Source: Bacteroidales bacterium UBA3816 (GTDB lineage Bacteria > Bacteroidota > Bacteroidia > Bacteroidales > P3). From it: a stretch of DNA of 11,166 nt. The stretch is taken from the NCBI GenBank assembly GCA_002368955.1, contig DFDY01000151.1, positions 1 through 11,166 on the forward strand, in the 5' to 3' direction. Numbering within the stretch: position 1 is the stretch's first letter; each line of letters begins with the position of its first letter. Below, piece after piece: positions 1-5,073 of this stretch. The notes under the pieces were generated by a model. That model was not told the DNA's origin. It saw only the letters and a list, made by a program, of their open reading frames with translations, and made no database searches. The position numbers were made by a program, and so were the translations under genes.

Positions 1-60
1 ACCCGAAGACTTTCCGTATGGCTCCTATGTGTCTTGTTCCGATGTGCCGAAAGGAACATT
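1..60 (+). other. Presumed 23S-5S spacer end
   Basis: These bases directly precede the 5S gene and carry no recognisable 23S or tRNA sequence, so they are most simply the 3' part of the 23S-5S internal spacer of an rRNA operon that begins outside the window. A small hairpin can form from TGTTCC (35-40) and GGAACA (53-58), just before the 5S 5' end; it could mark an rRNA processing site. The spacer identity is inferred from position only. Confidence 0.5.
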
Positions 61-170
<110 letters not shown>

Positions 171-178
171 CTCTTACA

Positions 179-211
179 GGGGAGCCGTGTGAACGGTTTC
201 CCTTTTTTTTT
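179..211 (+). terminator. Intrinsic terminator of the rRNA operon
   Basis: A 10-bp stem (GGGGAGCCGT at 179-188 with ACGGTTTCCC at 193-202, three G-U or wobble pairs) closes on a GTGA tetraloop and is followed at once by nine T (203-211). It lies nine bases after the 5S 3' end, so it is the rRNA operon terminator. It makes read-through into the sigma-factor operon unlikely. Confidence 0.93.
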
Positions 212-242
212 GTTTTTGTGTGAGGGGGGGGCTGTCAGGGGG

Positions 243-318
243 GATAGATTCGATAGATTTGATAGATCCGATAGATTCGATAGAGGGGATAGATTTGATA
301 GAGGGATAGATTTGATAG
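243..318. repeat. 9-bp tandem repeat (GATAGATTY)
   Basis: About 8.5 head-to-tail copies of GATAGATTC or GATAGATTT, with variants GATAGATCC (261-269) and GATAGAGGG (279-287). One unit (297-304) is 8 bp long, which breaks the phase. Units start at 243, 252, 261, 270, 279, 288, 297, 305 and 314. The period is three codons and reads Asp-Arg-Phe in one frame, but no start, ribosome site or family supports a protein and the 8-bp unit shifts the frame. It is best called a non-coding minisatellite between the rRNA terminator and the sigma-factor operon. Poly-G runs of 8, 6 and 8 bases flank it. Confidence 0.9.
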
Positions 319-386
319 GTGAGGGGAATGGTTTTTTCCTTTTGAGTTCTTAGGAAGGGGGGGGATCGGTGGTTTTGGCTACCTTT

Positions 387-416
387 TTTGTTGATTATAT
401 TGTTTCGATAGTTTTG
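387..416 (+). promoter_or_regulatory. Candidate Bacteroidetes-type promoter
   Basis: TTTG (387-390) lies 18 bases before TAGTTTTG (409-416), which fits the primary-sigma promoter consensus of Bacteroidetes (-33 TTTG, -7 TAnnTTTG). Transcription would start near 420-425 and leave a leader of about 200 nt before the sigma-factor gene. A second exact TAnnTTTG match, TAATTTTG at 544-551, is nearer the gene but has no well-spaced TTTG upstream. Such short motifs occur by chance in T-rich DNA, so confidence is low. Confidence 0.35.
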
Positions 417-521
417 ATTGATGCTTCTTGCATGGCTTTTCTCTTATATTGAGTTTGCTTTTTTCTTTATTTTATTTTCAGTATCGCCAGTGGTGTTGGA
501 TTGTTCTATTCTATCACCGAT

Positions 522-536
522 GATTACGTTGTAATC
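522..536. promoter_or_regulatory. Short dyad, possible operator
   Basis: GATTAC (522-527) and GTAATC (531-536) form a perfect 6-bp inverted repeat around GTT. It ends seven bases before the promoter-like TAATTTTG (544-551) and about 95 bases before the sigma-factor start. It could be an operator or a small RNA hairpin. The regulator is unknown and a 6-bp dyad can arise by chance. Confidence 0.25.
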
Positions 537-629
537 TTACGGCTAATTTTGTATGTCGATGCGTCTTGTTGGTCTCTGAAATGTAGAAGGTGCATTTTGT
601 AGTTAAAGAGTGTTAAATGTGATGTTGGG

Positions 630-1154
630 TTGATTGAATTTGATTATTATTTGCGCCTAATGAGAAAAATGATGGAAATCGACAGAGAAAAGGCATTCGA
701 GGAACTGGTGTTGCGACACCGCGACATGATATGGCATATCTGCACCGATTACAGCTTAAGTGCTGCGTGGGAGGTGCAGGATGCCGTGCAGGAGGTGTTG
801 TATGTGTTGTGGCGTGACTTTGGCAAGTTCGAAGGACGTAGCAGTGAAAAGACGTGGGTTTACCGAGTTGTCACCAATACAATGCTGTCCCTTAAACGTA
901 AGGCTTCGAATCTGCCCCATCTGAATCAGGAGGAGATACCCGACACTGCTGAAGAGGATTCGGATAATTACCAACTTCTGCTACAATTAATTGATAATCT
1001 TAACGATGAAGATAAGAAGATTATTCGAGCACAGCTTGACGGCTTCAAAATACATGAGATAGCATCAATGACTGGACTTTCTGTTGCTACAATTGGGCGC
1101 CGTCTGCAGTCTATTCGAAAGTACATTCATGAGGAATATTTACGCCAAAAATAA
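630..1154 (+). CDS. ECF-like RNA polymerase sigma factor
   Basis: A 174-residue sigma-70 family protein with regions 2 and 4 only, as in ECF sigma factors. Region 2 spans about residues 21-92: the AFEELVLRHRDMIW start, the DAVQEVLYVLWRDF core-binding helix and the RSSEKTWVYRVVTNTML segment that contacts the -10 DNA. Region 4 spans about 115-170, with a helix-turn-helix (GFKIHEIASMTGLSVATIGRR). It should direct polymerase to a small set of promoters, probably its own operon. The frame opens with TTG at 630; in-frame ATGs at 660, 669 and 672 are real alternatives, since region 2 only needs residues from about 16 on. No clear ribosome site decides the start. The next gene, a membrane protein, follows after 69 bases and is a candidate anti-sigma factor. 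Family assignment is firm; the regulon is inferred. Confidence 0.88.
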   Translation: MIEFDYYLRLMRKMMEIDREKAFEELVLRHRDMIWHICTDYSLSAAWEVQDAVQEVLYVLWRDFGKFEGRSSEKTWVYRVVTNTMLSLKRKASNLPHLNQEEIPDTAEEDSDNYQLLLQLIDNLNDEDKKIIRAQLDGFKIHEIASMTGLSVATIGRRLQSIRKYIHEEYLRQK

Positions 1155-1223
1155 TTTAGTAAATAACAAAAAGCAATTAAGTATTAGTAATCGTAAAAAT
1201 AGTAGAACTCTAATTATACCGCC

Positions 1224-1577
1224 ATGCAAAACGAACTAGATGATTTTGACATACAGTGGGAGCGACGGTCCCAGTCGCTGAATTGCAGTCACAGTCCGTT
1301 GAGTCCAGAACAATGGAAAGAGATGGCACGTAATGCCCAAGCCAGCTCCATTTCTGCAAAGCATACTCATCATCACCCAATGATATGGGGTATAGGCAGC
1401 ATGGCGGCATGTGTGGCATTGGCAATTGGTATATTTGGCCATTTTTCTGCTGCGGCACAGCCCACAAGTGTTATTTATGGCAACCAGTCGATACGTTTTA
1501 TTTGTAACAATCAGTGCAATGCGCAGAGTACTATCGAGTATTTTGATAGCTATATTAGGAAGGTGGAAATGATATGA
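1224..1577 (+). CDS. Single-pass membrane protein, candidate anti-sigma factor
   Basis: I do not recognise a named family in this 117-residue protein. Residues 1-50 are hydrophilic (WERRSQSLN, then SPEQWKEMARNAQ) with a His-rich stretch HTHHH at 47-51. One hydrophobic segment at about 53-73 (MIWGIGSMAACVALAIGIFG) should cross the inner membrane, leaving a periplasmic tail of about 44 residues with a CNNQC pair (C94, C98). A short cytosolic head, one TM and a periplasmic tail right behind an ECF sigma gene is the usual arrangement of an anti-sigma factor, but no zinc-binding HxxxCxxC motif is visible, so the role is inferred from position and topology. Its stop codon overlaps the next start by four bases (ATGA), suggesting translational coupling. 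The start ATG has an AT-rich leader and no Shine-Dalgarno. Confidence 0.75.
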   Translation: MQNELDDFDIQWERRSQSLNCSHSPLSPEQWKEMARNAQASSISAKHTHHHPMIWGIGSMAACVALAIGIFGHFSAAAQPTSVIYGNQSIRFICNNQCNAQSTIEYFDSYIRKVEMI

Positions 1578-2215
1578 AACGATACACCATCATAATGATA
1601 TTTGCATTGCTTTTTTGCTGCTCATGCGACCGGCGAGGTTCTTCGGTTGAATCGGCTGCAATGGAGCTATATCAACATTATGCCCATAACCAACATGGGG
1701 TGACAGTGGCGTATATAGGAGATTTCCATGCCTATAATCAGGTGTTCAACGCTGTTATGTTTCGAGCTGACGATAGTGTTCAGTGGGAGTGGATAAAGCA
1801 GGAATTTGGCGTCATTGAGCCCAACGAACTTGTTCCAGAAGTGGAGGCTCAGGAGAATGTGACAATGGTATCGCTCCATGTGGACACAAGTCTTCATTTT
1901 GACACCCCTGAAAAATATCAGTCGTATATTGATAGTTTGGTGCGACAAGTTATAAATGAAACACTTGGCGACTATGATGTCACCGACACCACTGTGTTTG
2001 TTGGAACCGTAAATGCGAGCGACACCGCTCTTTCCTCACAGCTACAGTCGCAGTTGTCGAGACATATTGCACTTGACGAGAATCGTAAACGCGGTGGCAG
2101 TGCCGAGTATATTGTCAGTGTTGATTTGGAAAATCGAACTCTTCTATGCTTCTTCTGCAACTCGACGGAAGAGGCCAATCTATTGGTTCGCTGGCTACAT
2201 CACAATGAATCATAA
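1574..2215 (+). CDS. Lipoprotein of unknown function
   Basis: 213 residues. The N-terminus is a lipoprotein signal: MKR, a hydrophobic run, then a Cys-rich end LLFCCSC with the likely acylated cysteine at C18 (Ser at -1). C15 or C16 are less likely. The mature part is acidic and mixed alpha/beta in character, with a segment AMELYQHYAHNQHGVTVAYIG at about 28-48 and a Ser/Thr/Asp-rich C-terminal half. The early segment faintly recalls DUF4252 lipoproteins, which often sit next to ECF sigma/anti-sigma pairs in Bacteroidetes, but I cannot confirm this by eye. It overlaps the preceding gene by ATGA and is followed after 11 bases by the Omp28-like gene. By position it may belong to the sensing part of the operon or be its first cargo. 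Gene reality is firm; function unknown. Confidence 0.82.
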   Translation: MKRYTIIMIFALLFCCSCDRRGSSVESAAMELYQHYAHNQHGVTVAYIGDFHAYNQVFNAVMFRADDSVQWEWIKQEFGVIEPNELVPEVEAQENVTMVSLHVDTSLHFDTPEKYQSYIDSLVRQVINETLGDYDVTDTTVFVGTVNASDTALSSQLQSQLSRHIALDENRKRGGSAEYIVSVDLENRTLLCFFCNSTEEANLLVRWLHHNES

Positions 2216-2226
2216 ACTATTGTTAT

Positions 2227-3291
2227 ATGCATAAATTATTATTTTCTATCTTGTTGGCTTGTGCAGTGTCAGGGACAGTGACCGCCCAGACGACAGTGGT
2301 GCGTACATCAGTACTTGAGGAATTTTCTACTGCTTTATGCCAATATTGCCCAGACGGTTACCAAATTATCAAAAAAGCGATTGACAGTCATCCAGGAACC
2401 CTATGGATAGTTCATCATGCTGGGTTTATGACCGATGATATCACCATAGCGGCTTCCGAGAGGCTTACGTTCCTTTATGCCTCCACCGCCTTTGCTCCAG
2501 CTTATATGGTGGATCGCACGATTCCAGAGGAAACCTATCACGATTATAGTCCTGTGTGGGGTGTTGACGATAGTGCCCGTGTGGCAGGACATCTTGACGA
2601 AATGGCTGCAAAACCCTGCTTCACCACAGTGGAAATCAGCGGAGTTAACTATGATGCAGCCACACATGCCGTCTCGGCTACAGTCAGCGGACGCATTATG
2701 CATCAGTTCGACACGGTCATTACCCGTCTCAGTCTCTATCTGGTTGAGGACAGCATAGTCATGCCGCAGGCTTCCACTACAGGAACGATCAACGACTATA
2801 TTCATATGCATGCCGTGCGTGGAAGTGCCACCGATGTGTTTGGCGTGCCCCTAACCTTTGCCCCAGATGGTTCGTATAGTTATACCATCAACTATACATT
2901 GCCTTCCGTGGCTGTTGCTTCTCACTGCCGTCTGGTGGCATTGATTCATTATTTCAAGTCAAATAATTTGACAAAAAACAATGTACTCAACGCTGCCGCT
3001 ACCGAAGGCTATCTCAGTAACCACACTGCTGTTATTGACGAAGATCCAAATCTTGGTTCTCAATTCACTGTTTCGCCCAACCCTGCCAGCAGCCGTGTTA
3101 TTGTGAATGCTGACCGCCCAATCCGCTGTATTACTGTAATTGACACGTATGGGAGCTGCCAATTGCGCGACACACAGTGTGGCAGTCCCGTATACAGCAT
3201 CGACTGCAGCAGTTGGCCTGCAGGTATCTACCTTATCCGTCTGACTACGGAACAGGGAACCACCACTCGTAAAATGATTGTAAACAAATAA
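2227..3291 (+). CDS. Omp28-like secreted protein with T9SS sorting domain
   Basis: 354 residues. A Sec signal peptide covers about 1-20 (cleavage near VTA-Q). The next part, EEFSTALCQYCPDGY (31-45), with a CxxC pair (C38, C41) and later FAPAYMVDR (89-97), matches the Omp28-related family of Bacteroidetes, whose N-terminal domain is thioredoxin-like. The CxxC and the Pro before the YMVDR segment take the places of a thioredoxin active site and its cis-Pro loop. A beta-rich middle follows (about 130-270). From about residue 277 the C-terminus is a T9SS type A sorting domain: FTVSPNPASSRVIV, a VIDTYG-type strand, SWPAGIYLIRL and a final RKMIVNK. The protein should therefore cross the outer membrane by T9SS. 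Redox activity is inferred. Encoded just before thiol proteases, it might act on their cysteines. Confidence 0.88.
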   Translation: MHKLLFSILLACAVSGTVTAQTTVVRTSVLEEFSTALCQYCPDGYQIIKKAIDSHPGTLWIVHHAGFMTDDITIAASERLTFLYASTAFAPAYMVDRTIPEETYHDYSPVWGVDDSARVAGHLDEMAAKPCFTTVEISGVNYDAATHAVSATVSGRIMHQFDTVITRLSLYLVEDSIVMPQASTTGTINDYIHMHAVRGSATDVFGVPLTFAPDGSYSYTINYTLPSVAVASHCRLVALIHYFKSNNLTKNNVLNAAATEGYLSNHTAVIDEDPNLGSQFTVSPNPASSRVIVNADRPIRCITVIDTYGSCQLRDTQCGSPVYSIDCSSWPAGIYLIRLTTEQGTTTRKMIVNK

Positions 3292-3305
3292 ACATACAAA
3301 CACCC

Positions 3306-3791
3306 ATGAAAAAATTAACTTACATTGCAACTGTAGCACTACTGGCAGCCATGATGCTGGTTTCCTGTGGGAAAGAACCCGCTAATGAAAATCCCACTGA
3401 CGAGCACCCTTTCGATTTTACCTATGAGACTATCGACAACACTTCCTGGCAAGGAACTTACAACACCTATATCAATTCGCCCTATGGCGGCAGCTATCCG
3501 CTTGTGATGGAATGGACTGTCGATTTCAATGGCAATAACAAGGGCTTGGTGTATCTTCACATTGAAAGCCCAGCCATCAGCCCTATAGACGAAGAAATGG
3601 TAATGACTCACTACGACTATCATGGCGACAACACAGGCACATTCGACTACAACACATATCACCTTTCTTTTGTCATAGATGGACTTAACCGTACAATGGT
3701 GGCAGACTCGCTGCGTCTGGGATTGGAACTTGACGATAGCGGTAGGCTTACTTACTTTGGTGGCAAGACAACCCTTAGACAGACTCGCTAA
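3306..3791 (+). CDS. Small lipoprotein, paralogue of the next gene
   Basis: 161 residues, starting MKK and carrying a clear lipobox LVSC (C21) followed by GKEP. The mature protein (about 140 residues) is rich in predicted beta strands and aromatic residues. It shares a pattern with the next gene's product: FDFTYE..NTSWQGTY near the N-terminus (FDYEMANTTWEGYY in the neighbour), a WTVDF strand (WTMDF), and a C-terminal GGKTTLRQTR (GGMTNLHRIR). The alternating strand pattern and TW-G-Y motif suggest a small barrel, perhaps lipocalin-like, but this is inference. No known family is recognised. It lies 14 bases after the Omp28-like gene and 14 bases before its paralogue, in an operon ending with two C10 proteases; an inhibitor, chaperone or docking role is possible. 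The start has no Shine-Dalgarno. Confidence 0.85.
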   Translation: MKKLTYIATVALLAAMMLVSCGKEPANENPTDEHPFDFTYETIDNTSWQGTYNTYINSPYGGSYPLVMEWTVDFNGNNKGLVYLHIESPAISPIDEEMVMTHYDYHGDNTGTFDYNTYHLSFVIDGLNRTMVADSLRLGLELDDSGRLTYFGGKTTLRQTR

Positions 3792-3805
3792 ACCGAAAGA
3801 GAACC

Positions 3806-4261
3806 ATGAAAAATTTTTTTCGCATTACTGCACTGCTGTTATGTGGACTGATGGCAGCGGCTTGCACCGAAAAAGGATCTGGAACCACAGACCCTCCACA
3901 TCATTTCGACTATGAAATGGCCAACACCACATGGGAGGGATATTACGACTCACCCGTTATGGCTCCTGACAGCAGCACCATTACCTTCAGGCTGACCTGG
4001 ACTATGGATTTCTTGACTGACACCACCGGGAGTCTGCTGTGTGAAATTACCAGTGCTTTGAGTCAACCCCAGTACAAAGATATTACATTCTCTTATAGTG
4101 TGGATGGCAGTACGGGGCACTTTTTTGTCGACGGGCAAGAGGATACCTTTGCTATCGACTGGAGCAACAACGTTATAAGTATGGACTTGCAGATGCCTAT
4201 CGACATAGGCACTGGTCGCCAACTTGTAGGTGGCATGACCAACCTTCATAGAATCAGATAA
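3806..4261 (+). CDS. Small lipoprotein, paralogue of the previous gene
   Basis: 151 residues with signal MKNFFRITALLLCGLMAAAC; the lipobox is AAAC with the acylated cysteine at C20, followed by TEKG. The mature domain is aligned above with the preceding lipoprotein: FDY, NTTWEGYY, WTMDF, an FSYSVDG..GHFFVDG middle and a GGMTNLHRIR end. Identity is low but the landmarks are in the same order, so the two are diverged tandem duplicates. Charged residues after the lipid cysteine (TEK here, GKE and NEK in the neighbours) could act as a surface-export signal of the kind known in Bacteroidetes lipoproteins; that is inference. Function unknown. Confidence 0.85.
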   Translation: MKNFFRITALLLCGLMAAACTEKGSGTTDPPHHFDYEMANTTWEGYYDSPVMAPDSSTITFRLTWTMDFLTDTTGSLLCEITSALSQPQYKDITFSYSVDGSTGHFFVDGQEDTFAIDWSNNVISMDLQMPIDIGTGRQLVGGMTNLHRIR

Positions 4262-4291
4262 CTCATTAATCAATAACAAACACAAAAAAAG

Positions 4292-5065
4292 ATGAAAAAT
4301 GTTTTAAAAAGCCTCGCCATGGTGCTGTTTACCAGTATGCTCATGGTGGGATGCAACGAAAAAGCAGAGAAGTACACCATTACAGTGAAATCCAATAACG
4401 ATGACTGGGGCGTCGTGTTGGGAGGCGGCGAGTATGAGATGGGTATGGCCGCCGAGATTGCCGCCCGTCCTAATGTGGGCTATGTTTTCAAGCAATGGGA
4501 TGATGGCAACACCGAGAATCCCCGTGTTATTGCGGTGAAAGGGGACGCCACTTACACTGCCATGTTTGGTGAACCGGAGCAAGACACTACCGGAGGCGGT
4601 GGAGATATCATCCTCGATACCAACGCTGTCCTCACGATCACATTTGGAGATACCACTTTCGATGCTGGCGTTCTGTTGCGTACACAAGTCAGCATGGGTG
4701 GCGGCTCCATCATGTATATGCTTACCGCTACTAACGACCCGAGCGGCAACGACATCATTGTGCAATGGCTGTGGGACGGAGAAGAGGGTTCGATAAATCA
4801 AGGACAATTCGAGCCCAGCATCTGCTATGTGATGAATAATATTAGCGACCTAGTGAATGTCGGTGGGCAGCAATATCCTCATTATATGTCGGTGGACAAC
4901 CTGACTGTCAACGTAACCCGTTTCGATGTCGCCAACAACACCATTGACTGTCAGGTGACGGGTCGAGTGCTGGACATGACTGCCGAGGCCGATGGTACGG
5001 GTCCCAAGTATGTCAATATCAGCATTAATGTTGAATCTTTCCGCATGACGGACTACAATCATTAA
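4292..5065 (+). CDS. Lipoprotein with an InlB-B-like repeat
   Basis: 257 residues. The lipobox is MVGC (C21) followed by NEKAEK. Residues about 28-92 form one copy of the divergent InlB B-repeat type (bacterial repeat) domain: YTITVKSN, a glycine-rich turn GGGEYEMG, IAARPNVGYVFKQWDDGN, then ENPRVIAVKGDATYTAMF. This fold is common in Bacteroidetes surface proteins and is thought to be structural or adhesive. A glycine/acidic linker (DTTGGGGD) leads to an unrecognised C-terminal domain (about 108-257) rich in beta strands. It follows the lipoprotein pair after 30 bases (A-rich leader CACAAAAAAAG before the ATG) and precedes the first C10 protease by 8 bases, so it is probably co-translated with it and might hold or receive it at the surface. 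Confidence 0.85.
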   Translation: MKNVLKSLAMVLFTSMLMVGCNEKAEKYTITVKSNNDDWGVVLGGGEYEMGMAAEIAARPNVGYVFKQWDDGNTENPRVIAVKGDATYTAMFGEPEQDTTGGGGDIILDTNAVLTITFGDTTFDAGVLLRTQVSMGGGSIMYMLTATNDPSGNDIIVQWLWDGEEGSINQGQFEPSICYVMNNISDLVNVGGQQYPHYMSVDNLTVNVTRFDVANNTIDCQVTGRVLDMTAEADGTGPKYVNISINVESFRMTDYNH

Positions 5066-5073
5066 TTCCAATC

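Larger units (their letters stand above)
212..629. other. Gene-free region upstream of the operon
   Basis: About 420 bases with no supported gene on either strand. In order it holds a G8 tract (224-231), a G6 tract (238-243), the 9-bp tandem repeat, a second G8 tract (357-364), a T-rich stretch with a candidate promoter (387-416), a GATTAC/GTAATC dyad (522-536) and a second promoter-like hexamer set TAATTTTG (544-551). It is presumably the control region and 5' leader of the downstream nine-gene operon. Confidence 0.6.

Noticed and set aside
243..318. Tandem repeat read as an Asp-Arg-Phe repeat protein, or as a CRISPR array
   Set aside because: An 8-bp unit shifts the frame and there is no start or ribosome site. 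The 9-bp units have no spacers, so it is not a CRISPR array.
2401..2811. Long minus-strand frames opposite the Omp28-like, lipoprotein and protease genes
   Set aside because: They are antisense to genes with clear signal peptides and domains and show no features of their own.
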